A DNA stretch of 64,000 nt from an uncultured Opitutaceae bacterium (GCA_937958045.1 CALFXL010000049.1:7000-70999), one strand, 5' to 3'. Numbered from the stretch's first letter, positions 51,136 to 60,492 are shown. Made by a program: numbers and translations. Notes: generated by a model not told the origin, from the sequence alone.

Positions 51136-52086
51136 TCAGAAGCCTTTGATCTTAAACAGACCCGTGACGCTTTCGTTGTTGTTAATGCGTTTGATCGCTT
51201 CGCCAAGGATGTCGGCCACGCTGAGCACGGTGATCGGCAGTCCTTTGGCTTCGAGCGGGATCGAGTTGGTGGTGATCAACTCGTCGATCAAACCCGAGCG
51301 GAGGCGCTCGTAAGCAATTTCGTTGAGAATGCAGTGACTGACGGCGGCGCGAACGCTGCGCGCGCCATGATCGCGAAGGATCTTCGCGGCGGCGGTAAGC
51401 GTGCCGGCCGTCTCGGTGATGTCGTCCACGAGGAGGATGTCGCAGTCCTTCACTTCACCGACGACGTTGATGGCTTCGACGGTGGTGGCGTTGGTGCGTT
51501 TTTTTGCCACAAGGCCGAGTCCTGCGCCGATCATGTCGGCATACGCGGCGGCCATCTTCATGCCGCCGACATCGGGCGAGCAGACGACGAGGCGCTCCTT
51601 GTTGATTTGGGAAAGGTAATTAAAGAAGACCGGCGAGGCGTAGAGATGATCGACGGGGATGTCGAAGAAGCCCTGAATCTGCTGGCTGTGCAGATCCATC
51701 GTGAGCACGCGATTGGCGCCGGCGGCGGTGAGGAGATTGGCGACGAGCTTGGCGGTGATGGGCACGCGCGGCTGGTCTTTGCGATCCTGGCGGGCGTAAC
51801 CGTAGAACGGCAGCACGGCGGTGATGCGATGAGCCGAGGCGCGCTTGGCCGCATCGATCATGATGAGCAACTCCATCAAGTGATGATTGGTCGGCGGACA
51901 GGTCGATTGGATCAGAAACACATCATGACCGCGGATGTTTTCGTTGATCTTCACGAACGACTCGCCGTCCGGGAAGCTCGTGACCGTCGCTTCGCCCAAG
52001 GGAACGCCGATGGAGCGGCAGATCTCTTCGGCGAGTGCACGATTCGAATTACCTGAGAATATTTTAAGCCCGGGCTTGTTGCTCAT
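51136..52086 (-). CDS. prs: Ribose-phosphate pyrophosphokinase (PRPP synthase)
   Basis: Makes PRPP from ribose 5-phosphate and ATP. The 316-residue class I enzyme has the opening LKIFSGNSNRALAEEICRSI and FPDGESFVKINENIRGHDVF, followed by VLPFYGYARQDRKDQPRVPI (ATP-binding flexible region). TMDLHSQQIQGFFDIPVDHL is the metal/PRPP loop and CDILLVDDITETAGTLTAAA the ribose-5-phosphate/PRPP motif. It supplies PRPP for PyrE and histidine synthesis, both represented in the window. It lies 36 bases downstream of lpxD on the same strand and upstream of degQ. Confidence 0.97.
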   Translation of the reverse strand: MSNKPGLKIFSGNSNRALAEEICRSIGVPLGEATVTSFPDGESFVKINENIRGHDVFLIQSTCPPTNHHLMELLIMIDAAKRASAHRITAVLPFYGYARQDRKDQPRVPITAKLVANLLTAAGANRVLTMDLHSQQIQGFFDIPVDHLYASPVFFNYLSQINKERLVVCSPDVGGMKMAAAYADMIGAGLGLVAKKRTNATTVEAINVVGEVKDCDILLVDDITETAGTLTAAAKILRDHGARSVRAAVSHCILNEIAYERLRSGLIDELITTNSIPLEAKGLPITVLSVADILGEAIKRINNNESVTGLFKIKGF

Positions 52087-52122
52087 GTGATCGGAGGTGG
52101 AAGCTGAAAAGGATGCCCGGGG

Positions 52123-53172
52123 TCAGACCGAGGCGGAAGGTTTTTCTAGGCGCGCCTCGATTTCATCGACGCGACGGAACAGGTCAGGGAGCCGCTTGCG
52201 AAGCACGTTGATGCGCTGCTCGAGATTATACGGCAGGCACGGCGAACCCTTGACGAAGCTGCGCGGGCCGAGGTCGGAATTCACACCGGTTTGACCGTCG
52301 ATCTTCGAGCCCTTCCCCACCGTGAGATGGCCCGCCAGTCCCGCCTGACCGCCGACCACCACATAGTCTTCAATCGTGGTGCTGCCGGAGATGCCCGCTT
52401 GCGCGCAGATGAGGCAGTGACGACCGATCACGACATTGTGCGCGATCTGCACGAGATTATCGATCTTCGTGCCCTCGCCGATCACCGTCTGGCTGAAACG
52501 CGCACGATCGAGCGTCGAGTTGGCGCCAATTTCCACATCGTCGCCGACGACCACGCGGCCGATCTGCGGGACCTTTTCGTGGCGGCCCTCAACAAACTCA
52601 TAACCAAAACCATCCGAGCCGATCACGACGCCAGCGTGGAGGCGCACGCGATTTCCGATCACGCAGTCATTGGAGATGGTGACTCCCGGCATGAGCCAAA
52701 CGTCGTCGCCGATACGCGCATCGCGGCCGATGAACGCGCGCGCTTGCAAATACGTGCGCTCGCCGATTTTCGCACCCGATTCGATCACACAGAGCGGCCC
52801 GATCGTCGCCGATGCAGCCACTTGCGCGTCCGGCGCGATGATGGCGGACGGATGAATGCCTGGTGTGGGCCTCGGCCACAGCAAGCTCTCGACACGAGCG
52901 CAAATGCGCGCGAGGGCGACCGACGGTTTTTCCACCAAAACAAACAACTGACCGGCGCGCGGTTCGCCTTGATAATCCGCAGGGAGCAACACCACCGACG
53001 CGGCGGTGGCTTCGACCTCGGGCTTGTATTTGGGATTGCCGAGAAACGAAAGATCTCCGGCAACGGCCGTGCGCAGCGACGCGATCCCGCGAATCGTCTC
53101 CGTCGTCGCACCGCGCGTGGCAGTCGCTTGGACGATGTCGATGATCTCTTGCGGCGAGAATGAGAGCTCCAT
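52123..53172 (-). CDS. lpxD: UDP-3-O-acyl-glucosamine N-acyltransferase
   Basis: Third step of lipid A synthesis. The 349-residue protein has the N-terminal uridine-binding domain (residues about 1-100; SLRTAVAGDLSFLGNPKY) and then a left-handed beta-helix of hexapeptide repeats. The repeats begin GIHPSAIIAPDAQVAASATI and run to GKGSKIDGQTGVN. The catalytic His is in LVQIAHNVVIG. GVVIGSDGFGYEF is the usual LpxD loop, and the C-terminal helix ends in a coiled coil. It is separated from ompH upstream by a terminator, so transcription of lpxD-prs-degQ probably starts in the 53173-53229 gap. Confidence 0.96.
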   Translation of the reverse strand: MELSFSPQEIIDIVQATATRGATTETIRGIASLRTAVAGDLSFLGNPKYKPEVEATAASVVLLPADYQGEPRAGQLFVLVEKPSVALARICARVESLLWPRPTPGIHPSAIIAPDAQVAASATIGPLCVIESGAKIGERTYLQARAFIGRDARIGDDVWLMPGVTISNDCVIGNRVRLHAGVVIGSDGFGYEFVEGRHEKVPQIGRVVVGDDVEIGANSTLDRARFSQTVIGEGTKIDNLVQIAHNVVIGRHCLICAQAGISGSTTIEDYVVVGGQAGLAGHLTVGKGSKIDGQTGVNSDLGPRSFVKGSPCLPYNLEQRINVLRKRLPDLFRRVDEIEARLEKPSASV

Positions 53173-53229
53173 GGGGAAAAACGTGGCCCGTGGGAGGCCC
53201 GGAGTAAATGCCGGTCGTGAAAAGAAAAA

Positions 53230-53251
53230 CCCCGCTCAGATGCGAGCGGGG
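53230..53251 (-). terminator. Rho-independent terminator of the dnaB-bamA-ompH unit
   Basis: CCCCGCTC (53230-53237) pairs with GAGCGGGG (53244-53251) around a 6-base loop. On the minus strand a TTTTTCTTTT run follows. It lies 27 bases past the ompH stop and ahead of lpxD. Confidence 0.9.
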
Positions 53252-53278
53252 TAATTACTGACCAAACGGGCGGCGGGA

Positions 53279-53920
53279 TTATTTGCGCGCGCCAGGGAAA
53301 ACAACCGAGGGGGTCTCGGAGGATTCGGAGCTGGTAGCAGACTTGGAAGCCGGAGCGGCGGAGCCAGCCGGACGGGTCTTGTTGATTTCGCCGATCACTT
53401 CGTCGGTGATGTCAAAAGCGGGATCGAGATAGACCACGGGCGAACGTTCGAGGAGGATGTTGGCACCGCGGCGCTTGGCGACGTCGGTCGCGACCTTAGT
53501 GATTTCACCGATGAGCTGTTCGCGGAAAGCGGCGATTTGCTCCTGCACGGCGGCGTTGGCCTGCTGGCGGTACTCATTAAAATCCTGCTCGGCGCGGCGC
53601 ACTTCTTCGAGCTGACGGTTGGCATCGTTTTCAGCGGCGGTGCGAGCTTCCGCGGTCAGAACCGGGTTCTTCGTCTGCTCGATGAGTTCCTTGTACTTTT
53701 CGACCTTGGCCTGACCATCCTTGAGGAACTGGGCGATCTGCTCGTTGATCTTGGTTTCCTGGCCCTTGAGCTTCTCCTGCTGTTCGGCGGTTTTGTAGTG
53801 GTTCTCGAACACTTTGCCGATGTCGCAGATCGCGATCTTTTGCGCGGGTTGGGCAAAGGTAAAGAGCGCGGACGCACCAAAGGCGACCAGGGCAACGAGA
53901 GATTTGAGGGAGGTCTTCAT
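53279..53920 (-). CDS. ompH: OmpH/Skp periplasmic chaperone
   Basis: A 213-residue secreted protein that holds unfolded outer-membrane proteins on the way to BamA. The signal peptide (MKTSLKSLVALVAFGASALF, cut near TFA) precedes the Skp strand KIAICDIGKVFENHYKTAEQ. A long charged coiled coil follows (LKGQETKINEQIAQFLKDGQ through LEEVRRAEQDFNEYRQQA). The return strands are RGANILLERSPVVYLDPAFD. The C-terminal 35 residues are Ala/Ser-rich and disordered. It lies 43 bases downstream of bamA, the classical bamA-skp neighbourhood, with its own terminator after it. Confidence 0.93.
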   Translation of the reverse strand: MKTSLKSLVALVAFGASALFTFAQPAQKIAICDIGKVFENHYKTAEQQEKLKGQETKINEQIAQFLKDGQAKVEKYKELIEQTKNPVLTAEARTAAENDANRQLEEVRRAEQDFNEYRQQANAAVQEQIAAFREQLIGEITKVATDVAKRRGANILLERSPVVYLDPAFDITDEVIGEINKTRPAGSAAPASKSATSSESSETPSVVFPGARK

Positions 53921-53963
53921 AGATTAGTTGGGTAGGGAAAGAGAAAGATGAGGTGTGAGAGAA

Positions 53964-56312
53964 TCAGAAGCGCGTGCCAAAGGAAAAGTTAAACTGGTTG
54001 CCTTTGTCATTTTGTTTGTCGGTGCGCAGCGGAATACCGAAGTCGAGACTCAACGGAGCGCCGGCCACAAACAGGCGCAGACCGAAACCGAAGTTGTCGT
54101 TGTAGTACGCCGGGTTGAAGTCGTACGAGCCGATGTTGACGAAACCGGCGTCGTAGAACACCGCGAAGCGCACCGGGCTCACGATATCCAGCGAGTACTC
54201 AACGCTCAGCATGCCGTAGGTTTTACCGCCGATAACGTAGCCTTGATAGCGGGGACCGACGTCGCGCTGTTCGAAACCGCGCAATGTGTAGGGTCCGCCC
54301 AAGGTGAAGAGTTCGTAGTACGGGACCTCGGAATCGTTGTATTCGTGCAGCACGCCGAAACGACCGATCAAACCAATGACTTGGTTCTGCGCGCGGAAGA
54401 TCGGGAAGAACTGCGAGCCGCGTCCTTCGATGCGGTAGTAATCGTATGAACCACCGAGCAGTCCGCCGGCGACATCGAGGTTGAGCTCGATGCGACCACC
54501 ATCGGTCGTGTTCACAATCTTGTCGCGCGTGTCGCGTTCGAGCTGGAAGCCGACCTTGGAGATATTGGTCTTTCCTTCCGTCACGCCGTACATGCGCGCG
54601 ATTTCTTCGACGTCTTGAATGCGGATTTCGTTGTAGCTGTACGAAAGACGTCCGACCACGAGTTCGAACAGGCGCTTGCGGGTGTAGATTTCGCCGCCGG
54701 TATCGACGCGCTCGTAGTACGAGTTGTCGTAGTTCTGACTCGTGCGATAAATGGAGAAACCGAGCGCGAGTTCGCGTTCGAGGAACCACGGTTCTTCGAA
54801 CGACAGCATCGCTTCACTGGAGCGCGAACCGATCTGCAGACGAATGCGGAACTTCTGACCGTCGCCTTGGAAGAATCCTTTGCGGTTAAACAGGTCGAAG
54901 TTGGACTGAGAGAGTTCGGCGAAGAACACCGCTTTTTCGAGCGAGCTGAAACCGGCGCCAAACTGGAGATTGCCGGTGCGACCTTCCTGGACCGCCACCT
55001 TGAGGTTACGACGACCCGGAATGTTGGTCGATTCGTGCGTGATGTTCACATCATCGAAGAAGCGCGTGTTTTCGAGACGCAGCTTGCTTCGTTTCATGCT
55101 CAACGTGTCGAACACTTCGCCGGGGCCAAGCGTCAGTTCGCGGATGATCACGATGCTCTTGGTCTTGGTGTTGCCCTCGATCTTCACCGACTCGACGAAG
55201 AACTGATCGCTCTCGTTGATCATGTACTCCACGTCGATATTGCCCGTGTTGATATTGGGCTTACGGACGAGCCGAATGCGGGTTTCGAGGTAACCGTCTT
55301 TGCCGTAAAAATCTTCGAGTGTCTGCACGTCTTCATCGAGCTTCGACGGCTTGAAGATCATGCCGGTGCGCTGCTGGGTGAGAAGCGAGAGCAGGCGCGC
55401 CGGATAGATTTTATTACCGCTAAACGTGACTTCACCGATGCGGTATTGGCGGCCTTCATCGACGTGGATGCCGATGAGCAAACGGTCGGGCTTCGGGTAT
55501 TCGTACGTGACGCGCTCCGGTGGAATTTCGATATCGAGATAACCTTCTTCGCGGTAGAAATCGCGCAGTTTGTCGAGGTCGTCTTCGAACTGCTCGTCTT
55601 TATAGCGACCGCTGCCGGTCAACCAGGAGAACATCCAATAGCGGCGGGTCTCGATCACCTTGCGCAGACGGCGGGATTTCACGTGCTCGTTACCGGTAAA
55701 GCGGATCTCTTCGATCTTAACGCGCGGACCTTCCTTGATCCTGAAAATAACGGTGCCGTAGCCGGTGGCGCGATCGCGTTCGATCGAATAATTCACCATC
55801 ACCTGATTGTAACCGGTCTTTTGGTAGTACTCGCGGATCTTTTCGGAGTCCTCTTTGACCAGGCGTTCGTCGAGCGCGGAGTTGGGACGCGTTTTAATTT
55901 CCTTCTCCAAGCGGCGGCTCTTCACACGCTCGTTCCCTTCGTAACGAATCGCGAGGACGCGGTACTTGGGGGTGACGTCGACCACGAGGTTCACGACGCG
56001 GCCCGGAAGGACTTCGCGCTTAACCTCGATGAACTCGAAGAGACCGGTGCGATACAGCGACTGGATGTCGCGATCGATCATCGTGTCGTCGAGATCGGCG
56101 CCTTCGCGCGCTTGCATGTTGGCGCGCACGACTTGCTCGTTGACGTTGGCGGTGCCGACGAAACGGACGGTGACGGTACCTACCTTATAGGGGCGGTTGC
56201 TTTCACCTCCGATTCCCTGCGCAGCGAGTCGCGAGACAGCCAGAGCGGCTAAAACAAAGACAACAAGGTACCTAATCACCCTGAAAACAGGGTTACTGAG
56301 TGAAGTTTTCAA
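53964..56312 (-). CDS. bamA: Outer-membrane protein assembly factor BamA
   Basis: The central beta-barrel insertase, 782 residues. The signal region is VIRYLVVFVLAALAVSRLAA. Five POTRA domains span about 40-420; TVRFVGTANVNEQVVRANMQ, YEGNERVKSRRLEKEIKT, RFTGNEHVKSRRLRKVIETR and VTFSGNKIYPARLLSLL are the repeated strand-helix starts. The 16-strand barrel follows with the LRGF element in YTLRGFEQRDVGPR and ends FNFSFGTRF with terminal Phe. The start codon lies 20 bases inside the end of dnaB, so the pair is overlapping. It is followed by ompH. Its substrates here include the porin at 33412 and the barrel protein at 23944. Confidence 0.97.
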   Translation of the reverse strand: MKTSLSNPVFRVIRYLVVFVLAALAVSRLAAQGIGGESNRPYKVGTVTVRFVGTANVNEQVVRANMQAREGADLDDTMIDRDIQSLYRTGLFEFIEVKREVLPGRVVNLVVDVTPKYRVLAIRYEGNERVKSRRLEKEIKTRPNSALDERLVKEDSEKIREYYQKTGYNQVMVNYSIERDRATGYGTVIFRIKEGPRVKIEEIRFTGNEHVKSRRLRKVIETRRYWMFSWLTGSGRYKDEQFEDDLDKLRDFYREEGYLDIEIPPERVTYEYPKPDRLLIGIHVDEGRQYRIGEVTFSGNKIYPARLLSLLTQQRTGMIFKPSKLDEDVQTLEDFYGKDGYLETRIRLVRKPNINTGNIDVEYMINESDQFFVESVKIEGNTKTKSIVIIRELTLGPGEVFDTLSMKRSKLRLENTRFFDDVNITHESTNIPGRRNLKVAVQEGRTGNLQFGAGFSSLEKAVFFAELSQSNFDLFNRKGFFQGDGQKFRIRLQIGSRSSEAMLSFEEPWFLERELALGFSIYRTSQNYDNSYYERVDTGGEIYTRKRLFELVVGRLSYSYNEIRIQDVEEIARMYGVTEGKTNISKVGFQLERDTRDKIVNTTDGGRIELNLDVAGGLLGGSYDYYRIEGRGSQFFPIFRAQNQVIGLIGRFGVLHEYNDSEVPYYELFTLGGPYTLRGFEQRDVGPRYQGYVIGGKTYGMLSVEYSLDIVSPVRFAVFYDAGFVNIGSYDFNPAYYNDNFGFGLRLFVAGAPLSLDFGIPLRTDKQNDKGNQFNFSFGTRF

Positions 56313-57705
56313 AGCGGGTAATGTCTCGGAGGAAGGTAAGTTTGAGTTCTCCTACCGGTCCGTTTCGTTGCTTTGCAACTATTAACTCGGCGGAGTCGGC
56401 GGCGACTTGGAATTTTTCGTCAGCGTCTTTCGGGCGGGCCAGCATGAGGACAACGTCAGCGTCTTGCTCGATGGATCCAGATTCGCGCAGGTCGGAGAGT
56501 TTGGGTGTGCGATTCTCTTTTTCGGCAGAGCGGTTGAGCTGACTTAATACAAGAACGGGAACATTGAGTTCCTTCGCGAGTGCCTTCAGGCCGCGGGAGA
56601 TTTCAGCGACTTGCTGTTCGCGCGGGGTCTTGGAATCGGTCGGCGCAAGCAATTGCAGGTAGTCCACCACCACAAAACCCAACGGCGAACGCGCGTGCAA
56701 GCGGCGTGCCTTGGCGCGCAGCTCCATGATCGTGAGATGGCTGGAGTCGTCGATGTAGATGGGCGATTTGGTGAACTCGTCGGCGGCTTGCAGGAGGCGC
56801 TGTTGTTCGTCGCCATGTTTGGAGAGCAAGCCGTCGCGCAACAGTTTCATGTTCACACGCGCGCGCGAACAAAGCATGCGCAGCGCGAGCTGCGCGGCGC
56901 TCATTTCGAGACTGAAGATGAGCGTGGTCACACCCTGCCCTCGCTTCGGCATCGCTGCGGCTTCGGCGAAGTTGAGCGCGAGCGAGGTCTTACCCATCGA
57001 AGGACGCGCCGCGAGGATGATCATTTCCTGCCGTTGGAAACCGAAGGTGTATTCGTCGAGGTCCTTGAAGCCCGAACTCACGCCGGTGAGTTCGCCCTTC
57101 TTCATCATCATTTTGGTGATGACGCTCATCGCCTCCGTGACCGGGCCCTTCATGGACTTCGCGGCGTCGGAAATGCGATCTTGGGTGACGGCGAAGAGCT
57201 CCTGCTCCGTCTTATCGATGAACTCTTCCAGACCGCCTTGGTAATTGTAGCAGTTTTCGACGGCGTTGGACGCGACCTTGATTAGCTCGCGCAACAGAGC
57301 GAGTTCGCGGACTTTTTCGATGAAGTACGGCGCTTGCGCCGTGGTCGGGATGCGACCGCTGATCTGCGTAAGGTACGCGTAGCCGCCGATCTGCTCCAAT
57401 TGCTGCGAGGTCTTCAGCTCTTCGGCGAGCACCGCGAGATCGATGGGCGCGCCGCGATTGTAGAGATCGACGAGCTTCTCGTAGATGACCCGGTTGGCCG
57501 GGACATAAAAGGCGGATGCGGACAACTTCCCTTCCAAGCATCGCGCGATGGTATCGTTTCCATCGATCAAACAGCACGAAAGCAGATACTCTTCGGCCTC
57601 GATCGAATGGGGCGGCATGCGTCCCAGGACATCGGGCGCCGCGGGTTCTTGCGGGCCGCGAGGTGAGCGGGAGCGTCGAGGAAAAGAGGGCGTGGCGTCA
57701 GCCAT
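56293..57705 (-). CDS. dnaB: Replicative DNA helicase
   Basis: The hexameric 5'-3' helicase at the replication fork, 470 residues. The N-terminal domain shows PHSIEAEEYLLSCCLIDG, FYVPANRVIYEKLVDLYNRG and DLAVLAEELKTSQQLEQIGG. The RecA-type domain shows Walker A ILAARPSMGKTSLALN (about 228-243), GVTTLIFSLEMSAAQLALRM, VVDYLQLL and PVLVLSQLNRSAEKENRTPK. LSDLRESGSIEQDADVVLML precedes the end ELIVAKQRNGPVGELKLTFL. All catalytic elements are intact and no intein is present. The gene is preceded by a strong terminator after rplI. Its last bases overlap the bamA start, linking replication and envelope genes in one message. Confidence 0.97.
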   Translation of the reverse strand: MADATPSFPRRSRSPRGPQEPAAPDVLGRMPPHSIEAEEYLLSCCLIDGNDTIARCLEGKLSASAFYVPANRVIYEKLVDLYNRGAPIDLAVLAEELKTSQQLEQIGGYAYLTQISGRIPTTAQAPYFIEKVRELALLRELIKVASNAVENCYNYQGGLEEFIDKTEQELFAVTQDRISDAAKSMKGPVTEAMSVITKMMMKKGELTGVSSGFKDLDEYTFGFQRQEMIILAARPSMGKTSLALNFAEAAAMPKRGQGVTTLIFSLEMSAAQLALRMLCSRARVNMKLLRDGLLSKHGDEQQRLLQAADEFTKSPIYIDDSSHLTIMELRAKARRLHARSPLGFVVVDYLQLLAPTDSKTPREQQVAEISRGLKALAKELNVPVLVLSQLNRSAEKENRTPKLSDLRESGSIEQDADVVLMLARPKDADEKFQVAADSAELIVAKQRNGPVGELKLTFLRDITRFENFTQ

Positions 57706-57804
57706 GGGAAAAACAGGCGGAGGAGCGAAGCGGTTGGCCGCGGCTTTGCAACGGTTCGTTATTTTTCTTTGTTCACACAGAGTTCACGGAGCCGCGGGCA
57801 AAAA

Positions 57805-57833
57805 AAAACCGCGCCTGCGACAGGCGCGGTTTT
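57805..57833 (-). terminator. Strong bidirectional-looking terminator of rplI
   Basis: A 13-bp perfect stem (57805-57817 with 57821-57833, AAAACCGCGCCTG paired with its complement) has a 3-base loop. Eight A residues at 57801-57808 give a T-run on the minus strand, and TTTT ends the plus side. It lies 26 bases past the rplI stop. Confidence 0.93.
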
Positions 57834-57858
57834 CGAAAATGCGTGTGAGCGCGAGGAC

Positions 57859-58410
57859 TTATTCGGCGGCTTCCGCAGCGGCTTTCTTGGAGCGAGCGGA
57901 ACGTTTTTCGGTCTTCGGAGCTTCGGCCGCTTCTTCTTCAGCGGTCGGGACGATCGGGTTTTCCGACACGACGTCGAAGCTGAGGTCGACCGAGATCTCG
58001 GCGTGCAGCTTGATCTTCACCTCGTGCTTGCCGAGGGTCTTCACCGGCGTGTGGAGGTGGATCTTCTTGCGATCGATTTCGATGCCAGCCTGGACGAGCT
58101 TCTCGTGGAGGTCGGCGGCGGTGATCGCGCCGAACATCTTGCCGCCTTCGCCCGTCTTCACGGCAAACGCGATGCTGGCTTTCTCCAGCTTCTTGGCGAT
58201 TTCTTGCGCGCCCTGGATTTCCTGGGCTTCGCGCTCGGCGCGGCGCTTCTTGAGGGCTTCGACCTGCTTGCGGTTGGCAGCAGTCAACGGAGCCGCGATC
58301 TTGCGCGGCAGCAAAAAGTTGCGCGCGTAGCCGGCGCGGACTTTGACCTGATCGCCTTCAGCGCCGAGATTTTCAACGGGTTGGAGCAGCAAAATTTCGC
58401 TGTAAGCCAT
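57859..58410 (-). CDS. rplI: Large ribosomal subunit protein bL9
   Basis: A 183-residue 50S protein. The N-terminal rRNA-binding domain reads LLLQPVENLGAEGDQVKVRA and GYARNFLLPRKIAAPLTA, the bL9 signature. A long linker helix (VEALKKRRAEREAQEIQG) leads to the C-terminal domain GKMFGAITAADLHEKLVQAG and HTPVKTLGKHEVKIKLHAEI. An extra C-terminal tail of about 30 residues, rich in Glu, Ala and Lys, goes beyond the usual 150-residue length. The gene is monocistronic with its own strong terminator. The customary partners rpsF, ssb and rpsR are not adjacent; dnaB follows instead. Confidence 0.96.
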   Translation of the reverse strand: MAYSEILLLQPVENLGAEGDQVKVRAGYARNFLLPRKIAAPLTAANRKQVEALKKRRAEREAQEIQGAQEIAKKLEKASIAFAVKTGEGGKMFGAITAADLHEKLVQAGIEIDRKKIHLHTPVKTLGKHEVKIKLHAEISVDLSFDVVSENPIVPTAEEEAAEAPKTEKRSARSKKAAAEAAE

Positions 58411-58786
58411 GGTATGAACGGGTTGAGTTTTGTTGAGTTGTAAAAGGAGTCGTCGAAAGCCGCGGGTTGGCCGGAAGCAAATCAGACGGTCGTGACGTTT
58501 TTGGAAAAGCGGAGTGGATTCTCAGAGCACCTTCCCGCTGTCAATGCCCGTTTTCCCGGAGCGCCGCGGCCGCCTCGCGCCAAGGACGATCCCCCCAGTA
58601 ATTCAGCGACGTTTGTGGGGCCGCGACTCCGTATTTAAGCGGATACCGCCTGTGTGTTTATCCCCAGATTAAACGAGGAGTACTACGGATGTCCCAATAG
58701 GAGAACGCGTATTACTATAAAATCTCTGTAAAAGGCGCGCCGGGACGCGTCGATTCCTAGGTTAACTCAAACGGGAGAAAATACTC
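58411..58786. other. Long divergent intergenic region rplI / sensor kinase
   Basis: 376 bases without a credible open frame. It must carry the rplI promoter (minus) and the kinase promoter (plus). TATAAAAT at 58716-58723 is a good -10 candidate for the plus strand, but I find no matching -35. GGGAG at 58773-58777 is a proper ribosome-binding site for ATG 58787. The segment 58650-58760 is AT-richer than its surroundings. No RNA gene was recognised. Confidence 0.5.
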
Positions 58787-59806
58787 ATGCAGACGACCAT
58801 CCAGCAGTCGCTACCTGCCCACACGTCCGCGTCGGATCGCGGCACCCATCAATCGCCGTCGGACAGCTCTCGCCCCCATCCCTCACTCAGCGGCATCTCC
58901 GTAGCCGGTCTCGCACGCGGCGAAGAATTGCTCGCCTTATTGCCCGGACGCGCGGCTCTCCTCGATGCCAGCGGATTGGTCATCGCTTGGAATGATGAGC
59001 CCGAGCAGGTCGCGGAAAGCGGAGGGCCTCGTTTCGAAACCGCCGGCATGATCGTCGCACCGCTCGGGCAGACGGGCATCACGCTCATCTGGGCTCCGCC
59101 AGCCGAAGTGCTCCTTCCCTCCGAGGCAGCCGCCGCCCCCTCGCACACGGGTCGCGAAGTGGGTCATCTGATGGCGCGTTTGCTTCATGCCCAGGAAGAC
59201 GAACGCAAACGCATCGCGCGCGAACTCCACGACGACCTTAGTCAACGGCTCGCCGCGCACGCACTCGCGCTCAGCCATCTCAAACTCAATGCACCTGTTT
59301 CGTCCGACGAGTTACAGGATCGCCTGCTCGCGCTCGAATCCGACGCGATCGAAATGGCCGAAACGGTTCGCATGGTTTCCCACGAACTCCATCCGGCGCT
59401 TCTCGAGCGGTACGGTCTCGCGGAAGCGATCAAACATTTCGCGAGCGATTTCTGCCGCTGGGCCGATTTGCAATTGATCGCGCAAATCCAACCGCCGGCA
59501 AATCCGCCCCCCGAACATGTCGCCATCGCCGCCTACCGCATCGCGCAAGAAGCGCTGCGCAACATCGAGCGCCACGCACACGCACGCACAGTTCACCTGA
59601 AGCTTCGTTTCACCACCAACTTCCTCCATCTCTCCATCAAGGACGACGGCGTGGGCATCCCGGATACAGGTGCGGCCAACGGGCTGGGCCTCGTCAGCAT
59701 CGAGGAACGCGTGAACCTGCTTGGTGGACGTTTTTCACTCACCAATCTGCCGGTGCGCGGCGCGCATCTCAGCGTGCGTCTTCCCCTCAATCCCGTCGCG
59801 CCATGA
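58787..59806 (+). CDS. Soluble NarL/DegS-type sensor histidine kinase
   Basis: A 339-residue kinase without transmembrane helices. Residues about 40-110 look like a degenerate PAS fold (LLPGRAALLDASGLVIAWND). The HisKA_3 dimerisation helix is QEDERKRIARELHDDLSQRL, with acceptor His 148, and VRMVSHELHPALLERYGLAE is the second conserved element. The ATPase domain has AYRIAQEALRNIERHAHART and LSIKDDGVGIPDTGAANGLG. The start at 58787 is supported by GGGAG 10 bases upstream. It overlaps the following regulator by 4 bp (ATGA), so the two are an established pair. The signal is cytoplasmic. No Cys cluster for an Fe-S or heme sensor is present. Confidence 0.93.
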   Translation: MQTTIQQSLPAHTSASDRGTHQSPSDSSRPHPSLSGISVAGLARGEELLALLPGRAALLDASGLVIAWNDEPEQVAESGGPRFETAGMIVAPLGQTGITLIWAPPAEVLLPSEAAAAPSHTGREVGHLMARLLHAQEDERKRIARELHDDLSQRLAAHALALSHLKLNAPVSSDELQDRLLALESDAIEMAETVRMVSHELHPALLERYGLAEAIKHFASDFCRWADLQLIAQIQPPANPPPEHVAIAAYRIAQEALRNIERHAHARTVHLKLRFTTNFLHLSIKDDGVGIPDTGAANGLGLVSIEERVNLLGGRFSLTNLPVRGAHLSVRLPLNPVAP

Positions 59807-60492
59807 AACACCCGCTCGTACTCATCGCCGACGATCATCGCATCGTGCTCGAAGGCCTTGGTCAGTTGCTCGCGCCTTCCTGCACGGTAGTCGGACTCGC
59901 CTCCGATGGAAACGAGCTCCTCGCGCTCGGCCGCAAGACGCGTCCCGATCTCATCATAAGCGATATCGATATGCCTGGTCTCACGGGCCCCGACGCGGTC
60001 GCACAACTGCGTCACGAAAACATCACCCCGAAGGTCATCTACCTCACGATGCTCGCAGACATGGAGACGGCGGTGAGTGTTTTCCGCGCGGGCGCGGCTG
60101 GTTACATCCTGAAGCATTCCGCGGGTCACGAATTGCTCGACGCGATTCCCGAGGTTCTCGCAGGCCGCGTCTACATCACTCCGCGAATCGCGAAACAAAT
60201 GATCGGCGCATGTCTCCGCCCAAGCGGCGCCACTGGCCTGCCGCGCACTTCCGTCACCCCACGGCAGGCCGAAGTGCTGCGACTGATCGCACGCGGTCTC
60301 ACGATGAAAGAAGTCGCAGCTGCGCTCAACATCTCCAAACGCACGGCCGAAGCGCACAAATACCAGATGATGGAACATCTCGGTCTCCGCACCGTGCCCG
60401 AGCTTATTCAGTACGGCATCCGTACGCACATCATCGCCGCGCAGCCCGAGCCGCCGGAGAGCGTACGAACTTTTCACAGTGCCCACGCCTGA
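59803..60492 (+). CDS. LuxR/NarL-family response regulator
   Basis: A 229-residue two-domain DNA-binding regulator. The receiver has LVLIADDHRIVLEGLGQLLA, acceptor Asp near 54 in LIISDIDMPG, VIYLTMLAD and the Lys in GYILKHSAGHELL. The C-terminal LuxR-type HTH (about 155-215) reads TPRQAEVLRLIARGLTMKEV and ALNISKRTAEAHKYQMMEHL. It is translationally coupled to the kinase gene before it. Targets are not evident; the downstream receiver, HPF-like and CoA-transferase genes are candidates because they lie on the same strand within 3 kb. Confidence 0.95.
   Translation: MKHPLVLIADDHRIVLEGLGQLLAPSCTVVGLASDGNELLALGRKTRPDLIISDIDMPGLTGPDAVAQLRHENITPKVIYLTMLADMETAVSVFRAGAAGYILKHSAGHELLDAIPEVLAGRVYITPRIAKQMIGACLRPSGATGLPRTSVTPRQAEVLRLIARGLTMKEVAAALNISKRTAEAHKYQMMEHLGLRTVPELIQYGIRTHIIAAQPEPPESVRTFHSAHA

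Noticed and set aside
54615..56252. Long open frame antisense to bamA
   Set aside because: No family character; bamA POTRA and barrel motifs are on the other strand without interruption.
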